Shown here one piece after another: positions 20,347 to 31,395 of a stretch of 64,000 bases of DNA. Position 1 is the first letter of the stretch. Every line of letters begins with the position of its first letter. Source of the stretch: Diphasiastrum complanatum (lineage: Eukaryota; Streptophyta; Lycopodiopsida; Lycopodiales; Lycopodiaceae); NCBI GenBank assembly GCA_029204225.1, contig CM055095.1, positions 69,478,110-69,542,109 of the forward strand. Reading direction: 5' to 3'. Below the pieces are notes generated by a model that saw only the letters and a program-made list of their open reading frames with translations, searched no databases and was not told the DNA's origin. The translations under genes and the position numbers were made by a program.

Positions 20347-22908
20347 CTAACTTGGCAAATCTAGTGTACATCTATCTACAATTCCAAGAGCATATATTAA
20401 CTTAAAAAATGGATCTTTGGACAATGGTTTGGTTAAGATATCAGCTATGCATTCGGATGATGGTACATGATGTAGTTGCACTTCCTTGGATTGTACCTTC
20501 TCGCTCACAAAGTGGTGAGCTATCTCAATATGCTTTGTTCTAGCATGGAAGATAGGATTTGAAGCAATTTGTTGAGAAGCTTGATTGTCACAAAATATGT
20601 AAGGGATCTCCTCGGCCTCTAGCACATGTAGGTCCATCAAGAGTCTTCTTAGCCATAGGAGCTCTTTGGTTGTTGAAGTCAATGCCTTGTACTCGGCTTC
20701 ACAAGAAGATAGTGAGATTGTATCTTGCTTTTTGGAAAGCCAAGATATCACTCCTCCACAAAGAAATGTTGCAAATGCACTAATGGACTTCCTATCCATC
20801 TTGTCACCTGCAAAATCTGAATTCGAGTAGGCTCTCAAGTGCAAGTTAGATCCTTCATAAAGTATGCCAAAAAATCTAGTACTAGAAACATATCTAAGTA
20901 CTCTCTTGGGACTTTTCCAATGATGAACTAAAGGAGCTTGCATACTTTGACTCAACTTGCTTACACAAAAACTTAAGTCAGGTCTAGTGATGGTTAAATA
21001 GATTAGAGAGCCTATAAGCTCCCTAAAGAGGGTGATGTCCTCAAAGGATGCTTCATCACCTTCATTAGTTGCTTTTACAACATGCTCCATAGGGGTGTCA
21101 ATCCCCTTACAATCTTTCATACCAAATCTTTCAAAAATGGAAGTACCATACTTAGATTGACTTATGAAAGTACAATTTCTACTTCTAGACACTTCTATCC
21201 CAAGTATAAACTTTAGGAAGCCTAGATCTACCATCTTGAACTCACTAGATAAGTCAACTTTTACTTTGCCTATGCCATCATCATCATTTCCTGTCATTAT
21301 GATGTCATCAACATAAAGAACCAAAATGATGATCTTTCCTTCATTACATTTGAAATATGAAGAAGGTTCATAAGCACTTAGTACAAAGCCAAGGGAATAG
21401 AGAAAATCATGCAACCTAGAGTACCAAGCTCTAGGTGCTTGCTTCAAGCCATATAGGCTCTTCCTTAAGTAGCACACCTTTTGCTCCTCACCAACCTTGA
21501 TGAAGCCCTCGGGTTGCATCATGTAGATTTCCTCTTCTAAGAAGCCATTCAAGAAGGCATTTGTCACATCCATTTGGTAGAGATCCCATTTGAACAAAGT
21601 AGCAATGCAAATAATTAATCTAATAGTTACAAGCTTAGCTACAGGTGCATATGTTTCTTCATAATCCAATCCTTTTATTTGAAGAAATCCCTTAGCAACA
21701 AGCCTAGCTTTGTACTTACTAATAGATCCATCTTGATTGTACTTCATTCTATAAATCCACTTACATGCAAGTGGTTTCTTTCCTCTTGGAATATTTACAA
21801 GATTCCAAGTATGATTCTCTTCTAATGCATCATACTCTACTCGCATTGCATCTCTCCAAACTTTAGATTTATATGCTTCTTCAAAAGATGATGGTTCTTC
21901 AAGCAATGTAGCTAAAAAAGAGTAAGAGGTAGAAGATGTAGAGCCTTCCTTTTGCTTTCCCTTGTCCACATAGGTAAGCCTTGAGGCTCGGCCTTGCTCC
22001 TTGATGATCTTCTCGGCCCCTTTTGACTCGGATCCAAATCTCTCATCCTCGGGTTTGTCATGATCCTCCTCGGGTTTGTCAAAATCCTCCTCGGATTTGT
22101 CAAGATCTTCAATGCACAATGGGTTAGATCCATTTGACAAGCTCTTAGCAAATTGTGACTCATCAAAAAGTACATCCTTACTTACCTTTACTTTCTTGGA
22201 TGTAGGATCATATATCCTATATCCCTTGCTATTTTCTCCATAGCCAACAGAGATTCCTTTGAAGGAGGTAGCATCTTCTTTCCTTCTAGTCTCCAAAGGA
22301 ATGTGTACATAACAGGTACATCCAAAGATCTTAAAATCTTTTACATTGGGTTTCTTATCAAACAAGGCTTGATAAGGTGAGATCCCATCTATAGCACTAC
22401 TAGGAAGTCTATTACACAAATAATTAGCACATGTTATGGCTTCTCCCCAAAATGAGATGGGAAGTGATGCATCAAGCCTCAAGGACTTTGCGCACTCACA
22501 TAGACTCCTATTTCTCCTCTCGGCCACCCCATTTTGTTGAGGGGTGTAGGAACAAGTGTATTGTAACTTAATACCATTGATCTCACAAAAGCCTTTCATT
22601 TTATTGGAGGTGTACTCTCCTTCATTATCAAATCTTAGTGCTTTTATAGAAGTACTAAGTTGTTTCTCTACTAGAGACTTGAACTTAATGAAAGCTTCAT
22701 AAACAAGACTTTTCTTTGATAGTAACTCAATCCATGTGAATCTAGTACAATCATCTATAAAAGTTACATACATCAAGGCACCTCCATTACTTGTATGTGA
22801 AAAACTATGTACATCATAATGTACGAGATCCAAGGGAGAGAGAGATCTTGATGAAGATCTCTTGTAAGAAGACTTGTGTGACTTTGCAAGGCCACATGCC
22901 TCACACAT
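20347..22908 (-). CDS. H1 pol: integrase, reverse transcriptase, RNase H
   Basis: An 853-residue open frame. It begins inside the integrase zinc finger (CEACGLAKSHK). The catalytic triad is at about D32, D94 and E130 (D-35-E spacing kept; SYTPQQNGVAERRN around the Glu). A chromodomain-free linker with Asp/Glu repeats follows near 270-300. RT has LDYEETYAPVAK, DVTNAFLNGFLEEEIYM and the YVDD site near residue 530. RNase H has SNSDFAGDKMDRKS, SCEAEYKAL and ADILTKPLSKD. Two changes from copia consensus in integrase (HYD instead of HSD; FDNEGEY instead of SDNGGEY) leave the acidic residues intact. The true polyprotein start lies upstream; a one-base frameshift near 22915 separates it from the pre-integrase frame. 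Confidence 0.92.
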   Translation of the reverse strand: MCEACGLAKSHKSSYKRSSSRSLSPLDLVHYDVHSFSHTSNGGALMYVTFIDDCTRFTWIELLSKKSLVYEAFIKFKSLVEKQLSTSIKALRFDNEGEYTSNKMKGFCEINGIKLQYTCSYTPQQNGVAERRNRSLCECAKSLRLDASLPISFWGEAITCANYLCNRLPSSAIDGISPYQALFDKKPNVKDFKIFGCTCYVHIPLETRRKEDATSFKGISVGYGENSKGYRIYDPTSKKVKVSKDVLFDESQFAKSLSNGSNPLCIEDLDKSEEDFDKPEEDHDKPEDERFGSESKGAEKIIKEQGRASRLTYVDKGKQKEGSTSSTSYSFLATLLEEPSSFEEAYKSKVWRDAMRVEYDALEENHTWNLVNIPRGKKPLACKWIYRMKYNQDGSISKYKARLVAKGFLQIKGLDYEETYAPVAKLVTIRLIICIATLFKWDLYQMDVTNAFLNGFLEEEIYMMQPEGFIKVGEEQKVCYLRKSLYGLKQAPRAWYSRLHDFLYSLGFVLSAYEPSSYFKCNEGKIIILVLYVDDIIMTGNDDDGIGKVKVDLSSEFKMVDLGFLKFILGIEVSRSRNCTFISQSKYGTSIFERFGMKDCKGIDTPMEHVVKATNEGDEASFEDITLFRELIGSLIYLTITRPDLSFCVSKLSQSMQAPLVHHWKSPKRVLRYVSSTRFFGILYEGSNLHLRAYSNSDFAGDKMDRKSISAFATFLCGGVISWLSKKQDTISLSSCEAEYKALTSTTKELLWLRRLLMDLHVLEAEEIPYIFCDNQASQQIASNPIFHARTKHIEIAHHFVSEKVQSKEVQLHHVPSSECIADILTKPLSKDPFFKLIYALGIVDRCTLDLPS

Positions 22909-23363
22909 CTTTCCACACTTCTTGAAAGCTCTTGGTAGCTTGCCATTGACTCCATAGATTGAAGATTAGGATGGCCTAATCTCTTATGCCAAAGCTCCAC
23001 TTGAGTTAGCTCCTCCCTAGCCAAGTTCACACTTTTACTTGCAACATTAGCATCCAACTTGAAAAGTCTACCTTGCTTAATGCCACTAGCTATGCACTTA
23101 TCATTTTTCAAGATGGAACAAACTCCATTCTTGAAATGTACATCTAGTCCATTGTCCATTAATTGTCCTACACTAAGCAAGTATCTTGAAATGGTAGGAA
23201 CATACAAAACATTATCTAGATCTATCCTTTTAGATGTGCCTAAGCAAAGAGGTATAGATCCTATGCCATCTATCTTGCATGCTTGATCACTAGCAGTGTA
23301 TATTGACTTCTTAGAGTCATTACAAGATAGAAGAGTAGAAAAATAATGCTTGTTAAAGGACAT
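22773..23363 (-). pseudogene. H1 protease tail and GAG-pre-integrase frame
   Basis: This frame starts just after the protease active site (MSFNKHYFSTLL) and contains GIGSIPLCLG, DNVLYVPTISRYLLSVGQLMDN and LWHKRLGHPN, a typical GAG-pre-integrase domain. It is shifted by one base from the gag frame (near 23365, within the D-S-G-A active site) and again from the integrase frame near 22915. The tail of the frame past about residue 150 is out of register and not real protein. Confidence 0.8.
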
Positions 23364-24307
23364 GTGGGAACTAGCCCACTATCTATCCACCATGTGTCTT
23401 GACTTGAAGTTGGTGTAGATGCAACCATTAAGGATGTGTTGAATCCATCCTCATCTTCTTCCTCTTGAGCAATGTTCCCTTGATCTCCTTTGGCTTGTTG
23501 ATTCTTCTTCAAGTAGCATTCTGAGGCAAAGTGTCCTTTCTTTCCACAAAAGAAACACTTTAGTTTTGCCTTGTTCTTCACTTTGCCTTTGGAGGTAGAT
23601 CCTCCATTCTTCATCTCGGCCTCCTTGCCTTGATTTTTCTTGAATGGATTTTGCTTCTTCTTGCCTTTAGATGTAAAGTTAGCTTTCTCCTCTCCTCCAT
23701 TAAGTGACATGCTATCCATTCTTGTCTTGAGGTGTAGAAGCCTACTCTCCTCGGCCACAAGAACATTGTGCAACTTTTCAATGGATGGAAGAGAGTGTTG
23801 AATGGCAAATGATTGGACTAAGTTGGTGAACTCATCACCTAGACCATTCAAGATGATTTTTACTAGTTCTTGATCTTGGATCTTCTCTCCTATTGCACTT
23901 AACTCCTTGTTAAGAGATTTGATCCTAAGGACATACTCTTGTCCACTCTCTCCACTTCCTTTCATGCTTTGGAAAACTTGATTTCTTAGCATGAGGATTC
24001 TTGAAGTATTGTTGGATTCATAAATGCTCTTTAATGAATCCCAAGCCTCTTTGGATGAGGTACAAGAAGACACCTCTTTCAAGAGGTCATTGCATACATT
24101 TAACTTTATGCAATGTAGAGCTAATATTGCTCTCTTCTTGTATTTGGCTTGTTCTTGGGGAGTTTGAGGCTCTTCCTCTACTCCTTGAACTATGTCATAT
24201 AGATCATGGATCACTAGGAGTGATTCCATTCTCACTTTCCAAATGGAATAATTTGTGGAAGTGAGTCTCTCACTTGATTCCATCAAATATTCACCCATGG
24301 ATGACAT
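23270..24307 (-). CDS. H1 gag with protease active-site start
   Basis: The 345-residue frame begins MSSMGEYLMESSERL. It has the copia gag N-terminal signature (TSTNYSIWKVRMESLL), the UBN2-type middle (AWDSLKSIYES, then LRNQVFQSMK), a Lys-rich linker and an intact zinc knuckle CFFCGKKGHFASEC at about 250-263. It reaches TWWIDSG, the first half of the protease active site, after which a one-base loss shifts the frame. Residues past about 310 are therefore out of frame. The start Met is 590 bases downstream of the PBS, and the upstream leader has no coding sequence. Confidence 0.9.
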   Translation of the reverse strand: MSSMGEYLMESSERLTSTNYSIWKVRMESLLVIHDLYDIVQGVEEEPQTPQEQAKYKKRAILALHCIKLNVCNDLLKEVSSCTSSKEAWDSLKSIYESNNTSRILMLRNQVFQSMKGSGESGQEYVLRIKSLNKELSAIGEKIQDQELVKIILNGLGDEFTNLVQSFAIQHSLPSIEKLHNVLVAEESRLLHLKTRMDSMSLNGGEEKANFTSKGKKKQNPFKKNQGKEAEMKNGGSTSKGKVKNKAKLKCFFCGKKGHFASECYLKKNQQAKGDQGNIAQEEEDEDGFNTSLMVASTPTSSQDTWWIDSGLVPTCPLTSIIFLLFYLVMTLRSQYTLLVIKHAR

Positions 24308-24890
24308 TTTAGAATGAATGCTCTTTTAAAAATCACAAAGATTTTTGAATTTTAAAAGATCTATGAAAAGGCCTAAAGCTTGCTAGAATGCCTATAGGCT
24401 TGTCTCTATCAAACTAGCACACAAGCTTGAATGATACTCAGAGATCTTACCAAAAATTCCTTGCTTTCACTCTCACAAAAAAAAACTGCTTTACACTTTT
24501 CTTAGAGATTTCACTTCAACCAAGGATATGAACAAACCAGCCTCTAAGATCTGATCTTACACTCTAAAAAGAAATGCTTCAATGATCCAAAACACTATTT
24601 GGTCATAGGCATTAGCTAAAATGAATCTAGATCAATACTATGCTTCAAAAAGCACCAAGAATGAACTAGTATTGTGATTTTGGGACCAACAAACACAAAG
24701 TAACTTGAATTGAAAAATGTTGTACGGTTTCACACGTGTGAAAAGTACATACACAGCCTCCAAGTCGTTTTGATCCAAATGATTACAAGCTATCACTCTA
24801 GAAGAACTCGCCCTCACTAGTATTGGCCAAAAACAAATTTTGCCAATGATCTTTACAAGATTTATGATTCAATGATCACTCTCTTATTTA
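24308..24890 (-). other. H1 untranslated leader
   Basis: Lies between PBS and gag; no frame of note. It has the palindrome TTTCACACGTGTGAAA at 24728-24743. Confidence 0.7.
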
Positions 24891-24902
24891 GCTCTGATAC
24901 CA
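24891..24902 (-). other. Primer-binding site of H1
   Basis: The minus strand reads TGGTATCAGAGC directly after the 5' LTR end. Confidence 0.9.
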
Positions 24903-25767
24903 TGATAAATTTTACAGTTTTTAGGACAATAATGATTGTACTTTACAATCATAGAGAGTTATTGGTTGCTTAAACAATGAAACTATCAAGTTCTACACAT
25001 TAGATCTTGATCTAGATTCACTACACTTGGATTTAAGCAAGAGCAATGGATCAACACATCATTTTTTAGTGAGAGCGGCCTCACACGTGTGGAGTACTGT
25101 CCATTGTACGGCCTGCACCTGAAACAACAAGTACAATGACACTAGATAGCAATCATACATAAAAATCACAAGACAAATGACTAGAAATCTCACAAAAGTG
25201 TAGAGTGCAAAAGGCTTATCAATCTTCTTAGCAAAATAATGATGATCCTTTTATGAATCAAGTACATCCATGAGTCTGGTACAGTCCAGCAAGCCTTCAC
25301 ACGTGTGAAGAGTGCCACATCACTCAGATCTATCCATTTGATCCATCCTTGATCCTTATCCAATAGTTGACCTTCTAGAATATGACTGAAATCCAAAAAG
25401 CTAGTCTCCTAGAATATAGGAATATTTCCTACAAAATAGGATCTAAGGAAAATGGTCAACTCTTATCTTCTAGTACTCTATACACACGTGTGAACATCCA
25501 CTTGCCATGTGGGAGCATTTACTCATGCACATGCAAGGAAAAGCTAATTTGTAGGTGACTAGTCAACTTGACTAAAAACTAGTCACTTCATGTTCACACT
25601 AACTAGAATGATACAAAATCCATTTGGATATATACAAACATGAAAAGTACATCCTTTCACACGTGGGAACAGGCTCCACACGTGTGAAATCAGATCATCA
25701 ACATATTCTAATGTTTGATCAATATATACATGAACCAATGTCAAGTGAGAAGTGACAATTTTCAGCA
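24903..25767 (-). mobile_element. 5' LTR of H1
   Basis: 865 bp, closely matching 19471-20330. It contains CTTCACACGTGTGAAG at 25295-25310 and further G-box words at about 25080, 25482, 25660 and 25675. Confidence 0.9.
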
Positions 25768-25772
25768 TCACT

Positions 25773-25872
25773 AAAGTAGGAAGGAGGGCGCACTTATTGC
25801 CAACTTTGTGGGCTTATAAAATAGCTTACAATGGTCAAACATTTTTTCAACTAGTTACTTTGAGTGGAAGAT
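25773..25872 (+). pseudogene. Ty3/gypsy integrase fragment, right half
   Basis: The plus strand reads RAHLLPTLWAYKIAYNGQT and then FFQLVTLSG. This matches the gypsy integrase C-terminal pattern (LPTxLWAYRTxxKxxTGxTPFxLVYG). It continues the fragment at 19375-19465 once element H1 is removed. Stops and indels are present. Confidence 0.6.
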
Positions 25873-27539
25873 GAAGATCCTTTTGAATCTATCCTAAAAA
25901 TGTTTCTATTTCAATACGATCTAGTTTTAGATGCTAAAGTTCAAAAATGCCTTTTGTAACTTGAAAACTGAGGTCAAGTTTACATCTAGTATGGCCACAA
26001 TGGATTATAGAAAGAAAAAAAAAAAAAGAATCTAAGACATTAACATGACAAAACAGTTTAGTTGCATACCATTTTGGAAGGTGACTTGCTTTTGTATTAT
26101 CCATAAAGTATGCATTCCTATTTTTCAACATATATGCTACCGTGGGAAGGGACTTTTGCAATACAAGAAATGTTTAGTTGTTCTAAACATCTTACATGAT
26201 GATGTGATATAACATTGGTTATTAAAAGCATTTTGAAGCATTAGTATCATTTGAAGGATAAATGTGATTAGGTTGATGTCCAGGATGTGAATACATGATG
26301 TGTATAACTTTTATTTGAGTGTGTTTTTGTTGAAAAGCCTAATTTAGGTTTGCATGCACTAGCACCTTAATCTTTTAATTGATTTTATGTAAATTATTTG
26401 GTTCCTCATTATCATATTGATCCAATCTTAAGCACACAAATATTTACTTGATTACGCTTGAAGGTAACATGGTCATTGTGGTCCTTTTTACCTATTTTAT
26501 TTTTGTGGTTGATTCCAATTATGTTTAGGATGTTTGGAAGGAAAAAACTTGCAACAATTTTTTAAGTTTTTATGAGACGTCGAGATGTTTAAATTTCCTC
26601 TAAAATTTTTATGGACTTGGGACTCTCAATATTTTATGAATAGTTTCCACGGAGCTTGGGAGTCTTGGATGTTTCCAAACTTTTTGAGTATTTGTTGAGT
26701 TTTATTTTTATTTATTGGGGCCACTCATTTTTGGGACTAGCTCACTCTTGCATTGTACTTTCTTTCAAATAAGGATTAGTGTCATTGAGATTCAACTCAT
26801 TATTGGGGTATCCTATATTCTATATTTTTCTAAATTGCATGTTGAGGCTTATAATTATGTTGGGATGAACATGTGGTATTTAATGCAACAAACTTGCGTA
26901 CACGTTGCACTTCATCACGTTTGCTTGTTCTAATGGGTTAATATGCTATTGTAGATAAGACATCCTTATTTCAAAATCAACGACATTATAATATAGGCCC
27001 TCTATAAAAATATTAGATGGGTGCACAATTTTGAGTATTTGCAATCAAGGTTTTGTGAAATGGATAGTATGCCATTTTGAAATTTATTATTCTTACAATT
27101 TTTAAGTAACAATTCAAGCTACAGGTGAATTGTGGGATTCTTGTTCGTTATTGTGGCAATTTTCAGTCTATTTACTTGGAACATGGCGTGTTCTTGAGCA
27201 ATTGTTGTTGCTAAAAGGGGGGAAATTAGGATGGATTTGTAATTGTGCGAAGGTCCTTCAAAAGGTGTAGATTGTCTGAAACAAGAAGAGTAGTTTCTTG
27301 AATGCTAGAGAGGAAGCCACTGTGATGTTTTTGAATAGGACTTGATTGTAAAGAAAAAAAGATATAAAGATAAGATGATTATTATATTATTGTTGTTTGG
27401 CGCACACATGCAAAAAATTTGGGCTTGCCATTTGATCGTGAAAAGACTACAATTTGCCCCCCATCTTAGCTGAGCTAGATAAGAGTTTTACTCGTGGAAA
27501 TGATGACTCTTGGTCTTCACATGGACTTGAAATATTTGA
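25873..27539. other. AT-rich unassigned stretch
   Basis: No recognisable gene. It probably includes the 3' part of the decayed gypsy element, but no LTR ends or purine tract could be identified. Confidence 0.4.
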
Positions 27540-27845
27540 TGTGAAAATTTCAACTAGTTTCGCTATTTTGATCATATGTGTATATTTGACAATGGAGGCC
27601 AATTTTCATATTAGACTTAGAGTTTAACTTTTCAAAGTTATATTAGTCTAAAAGCATTTGAATAAACACTTTTAAAAAGTGTGGAAAACTATAGAAGATG
27701 AGTTTTGGAGAGATTTAATTTGAGTAGTAGATACATTATATCTAGTCATAAAAATAGTAGGTTTTTTATTATGGAAAAAAAACCAAAGTTTGAATTTAGG
27801 TTTGGACCTGATATAAAAAGATGTAACTCGTGAAAAGAGAAAACA

Positions 27846-27896
<51 letters not shown>

Positions 27897-28182
27897 CTCA
27901 TTCATGCTTATACATGGTTCTCTTTGGGTTCTACTATTCAAAGGTGCACTATATTTGTGATATCTTGCAATTTTGTGTAGAATGCTCATTAAATGCTATT
28001 TTCATATCCACAAGTGTGAAATACAGTAGCTTATTGTTTTTGTATGAACATCAACATTAGTTTATGTTTTGATTGATGTTTGATCAAGATCTATTACAGA
28101 TTGCATCTCATTTATAGTGTAGATGTTGGTTTTTCTACATTGGCAAGATTGATGATTTGCTTGTCTTTCTAACCAAAGATCA
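27540..28182 (+). mobile_element. LTR G2 with embedded (CT)n tract
   Basis: A 643-bp LTR starting TGTGAAAATTTC and colinear with G1. It has TATAAAAA at 27812-27819, a CT tract at 27848-27893 and the shared TTCATGCTTATACATGGTTC downstream. No purine tract before it and no PBS after it, so it is a solo LTR or a fragment. Confidence 0.7.
27848..27893 (+). repeat. (CT)23 microsatellite inside LTR G2
   Basis: 46 bp of CT dinucleotides downstream of the TATA box, at the position of the longer tract in G1. Confidence 0.95.
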
Positions 28183-28281
28183 AAGGGATATTTTCGATCT
28201 CAATGATTTGAAATTTTTCACATTTGATTTGCTTTTCTAATTAGGCCCTTGTGAAGGTTATGAATAGTCCTCTTTGTTATG

Positions 28282-28284
<3 letters not shown>

Positions 28285-28332
<48 letters not shown>
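28285..28332 (+). repeat. (GA)24 microsatellite
   Basis: About 48 bp of GA dinucleotides 100 bp downstream of LTR G2. Confidence 0.95.
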
Positions 28333-28334
<2 letters not shown>

Positions 28335-29696
28335 ACTATAACTAATAGGTGATACATACTTGAAATTGAGTAGTTTGAAATGGATTCTAAATTAGACAAT
28401 ATACCTATTTCAACTCGATCATTTGGATTCTCTTTAATTACAACATGAAGGGGTTCAGAGTTAACCTTTGTAAAAGTGATGGCATTTAGACCTGAAATGT
28501 CCTATCTATGCGTGCAGAGGCTAGAGGTGTGACACAAGAACCATAACACATTCTTAAAATCCATTGAAGGGGAAGACTACACAATGGTCGAAGAGAATTT
28601 TCGATTGAAGGAATTTCTAGCATAAGAGTCGAGATCCATATGAACTGTAGAGCAGCATTAACATGATGAACCAAAGCTCATATCAGATAGCATTGTGGAG
28701 TATGGCTACATGATTGGTTACAAATATTCAGGAAGGGCACAAGAATATCTAGATCAAGAGTCGACGAAAGAAGTCTACAAGCTGCAAATGAAAGTGGGAG
28801 TGATTCCTCAACCTGAGTTGAAGGAGATCTGCAATGTAGATTGTAAAAGATTCCCTATCCTTAACATAGTGTATTTGTGAAAAGGCTTCAATTCTGCCTG
28901 AACCATTTGTGTCCATAAAAGAGCTTAAACATGCCATAAATTTTTTCATAACGATTTGAGGGTGCTATAAAAACTTTCACAAAAAATGAATAAGGTCAGA
29001 TTTGTTATTTTGGATAACAGGGGTCATCCTTCACACACGGGAATAAGATTTCCCACTACCATAAAAATGTCTCAGCCTCATCATCTCTACTGGCAAGGTT
29101 CCCCAATGCAAAGGTCATTGGGGAATCCATTCCCCCCTACATAAAATGCAATTGCTAATGTGACACCTCAATTTGAGAGGTATGTTGACTTTGTAATGAA
29201 ATATTGACGTGTTTCTTCTTTGGTGCAATTGGAATGTGGATGCTATACGCTATACACACATGGCATTGGTAACTACACTGATTACAAATTGTGTAGTGAG
29301 AGTCATATGTCGTGCCCATGAAGGCATTAAAAAACAATGATATTAATGTAGGCATTCAAGCTCAATGAGCCACAATCTGATCTTATTGCTTTCCTCATCA
29401 GCTCTTGGCACAATTTCATATATATATATATATATATCATATTTGTAAAAAAGGCAACGACCAAGGGTTGTGACTAAACTATATGCCAACCTGGATATGC
29501 CTCGGCATAAAGTGAAGGTTCAATCCATAGATGTCGGAGTCGTTTGAGACCGCCCTTTTAATCCAATATGATTTTTGGAAAATATGTTCAAGATGCTGAC
29601 TTGTTGGAAAATTTATTTTAGATTTGGAGCAGCATTTTTTCTAACCTTTGATGTTTTTCAAGGTCTGCTTAGTTTGGCCACTTCCAAATATTGAAC
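28333..29696. other. Unassigned intergenic stretch
   Basis: No gene recognised. A short (AT)n lies at about 29418-29438. Confidence 0.5.
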
Positions 29697-30008
29697 CATA
29701 GTTGCCCAGAAATGCGTTCCTGGGCAGAAACGTTCTCAGAGACGCGTTTTTGGTAGCAGAATCGTACCAAAAAAAAGGAACAAAAAATATATATATATAT
29801 TTGCCCTAAACTAGACCTAAACCATGCTGTAACCAACCCAACTATAACCAAAACACCTGGCAACCTATAAAAATGCAATGCCCTTGATCAGAGCTTTAAT
29901 CTGATATCCATATTGCTGGCAAAAATAAAAATAAAAAAATTTCAGAAACACGGAACGCGTTTCTATCCGCACTTCTGAATGCATTTCTGGAAGTGGGGTG
30001 CAACTATG
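29697..30008. mobile_element. MITE candidate with terminal inverted repeats
   Basis: The left end reads CATAGTTGCCCAGAAATGCG. The right end, on the other strand, reads CATAGTTGCACCCC with CAGAAATGCATTC slightly further in. Size is 312 bp. The flanks are ATATTGAAC (left) and ATATGAAGC (right), an imperfect 8-bp duplication that would fit a hAT-type origin. Repeated ACGCGTTTC words lie inside. No transposase. Confidence 0.5.
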
Positions 30009-31395
30009 ATATGAAGCATATATTGCAATTTGCAAGCACATGCAATTAAAAGGAAATTGGGTAGATACAGGCTTTTGTAATAACGTGTGCCAGTAGTTGC
30101 CAGAATTTGTGAGACTGAAATAAAGGGAAGTAGGTCCTTACCAAAGAAGCCACTGTCTTCAAATGATCTTTTGCTACAAACTTCTAAAAGACTAGTACAA
30201 TTATTCATGCTTGCTATTGAGACACTCAAACAACCAGCTGAAAAAGCTTAACTAGGAATTGCATAAAGTGCTGCATTATAGTCAAAGGAGCAGAAAATAT
30301 GAGATCTGAGAAGCCTCATCCTGCGTACTATGCAGTGGGCCCAGCCTACAACATGTTTTTGATGTAGAAATAATCTATGCTAACAATAACTAAAAGTATG
30401 AACAAGAAAGTGTGCAGTCTCAAAATTTTCTGCTTGCGGAAAAGTTAGATTCCTATTCCAGTCTTGAGGTATGAAACACACCTTGTCCACTTTAAGAGTG
30501 ACTGCAGTAATCTGCTTTGTGCCATCCAATATGTCAGGTTATGTACGAGCATCATGAAGAAACCCTGTCTATTAAATGCGGCGATCAAGCGAAAAGTTGG
30601 ATCACTTTGAGAATTGTCCATCTGATGTGGAAATATGGAAGAGGAAAGAAGCAGCAGACTTTTGATTCAGCAACCACCAGGATGTCTTAGGATGAAAATA
30701 TACAGTATTGGTTCAATTTGGCTCCAAGAGAGAAGAATATAGCTCTGCTCAAATTCATCGTGAACCTTTCAGTCAGTTTTTACACATTGTTGATCTGTTG
30801 TTGGCTTTCCCAGCTGCTTCCAAATTTGTCCACCACAAAGCATAGCTTTACAAACTCGGCCTTTCAAACATCATTTGATAGCAAGGACTTGTACACTAGT
30901 ACTAAGTACGCTCAGGATTTGCATAGACGGTAACTCGGAATTTTGAAAAAAGCATCTCCCTTCTGCCAACAGGTTGTCTTCAACTAACTTCCAGAACTAT
31001 GCCACAGCAATTCAAATGTGGCATCTTCACCTTACCTTAATATTCCGGCCAGTTCAACTAACAGACCACTTCAACTATCTATGGATTAACCCAATTAATA
31101 GCAACAGACTAGGATCAGGACGAGAAGAATAACCTCAACTCTCAATAAACTCACAGCAATGGAGTAGGTTTCACCTTCAGAATCAAGACAATGAAGTCAG
31201 CTCCTCCTTAAGAGGAGATAATGCCACAATTATATCTCATGATGAAATATTCAAGTCTAAACCTCTTATCTGATTCAATTTTCCTTTCTTTCCTGATCAA
31301 CACATCTTGATTTCTACAAATAATTCTTCCAATTTCTTGTGTATAAGCCTCACTCTAAGTTCTTACCCTGTAACTTCACTAGCGACCTAATCAGA
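30009..31395 (-). other. 3' flank of the zinc-finger gene
   Basis: No coding sequence. The part nearest the stop codon presumably contains the 3' untranslated region of the gene on the minus strand, but I cannot place a polyadenylation site. Confidence 0.4.

Larger units (their letters stand above)
19471..25767 (-). mobile_element. Near-complete Ty1/copia element H1
   Basis: A 6.3-kb element on the minus strand with two similar LTRs (19471-20330 and 24903-25767), a PBS (24891-24902), a purine tract (20331-20345) and gag, protease, integrase, RT and RNase H in copia order. TCACT occurs immediately outside both ends (19466-19470 and 25768-25772), a plausible 5-bp target duplication. The two LTRs differ at only a few percent of positions over the half I compared, so insertion is fairly recent. 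Two single-base frameshifts (protease active site, pre-integrase) break an otherwise open polyprotein. It sits inside an old gypsy integrase. Confidence 0.9.

Noticed and set aside
12793-28332. CRISPR-like array or programmed repeat system
   Set aside because: The repeats seen are microsatellites and diverged tandem units; no spacer-repeat structure and the sequence is plant nuclear DNA.
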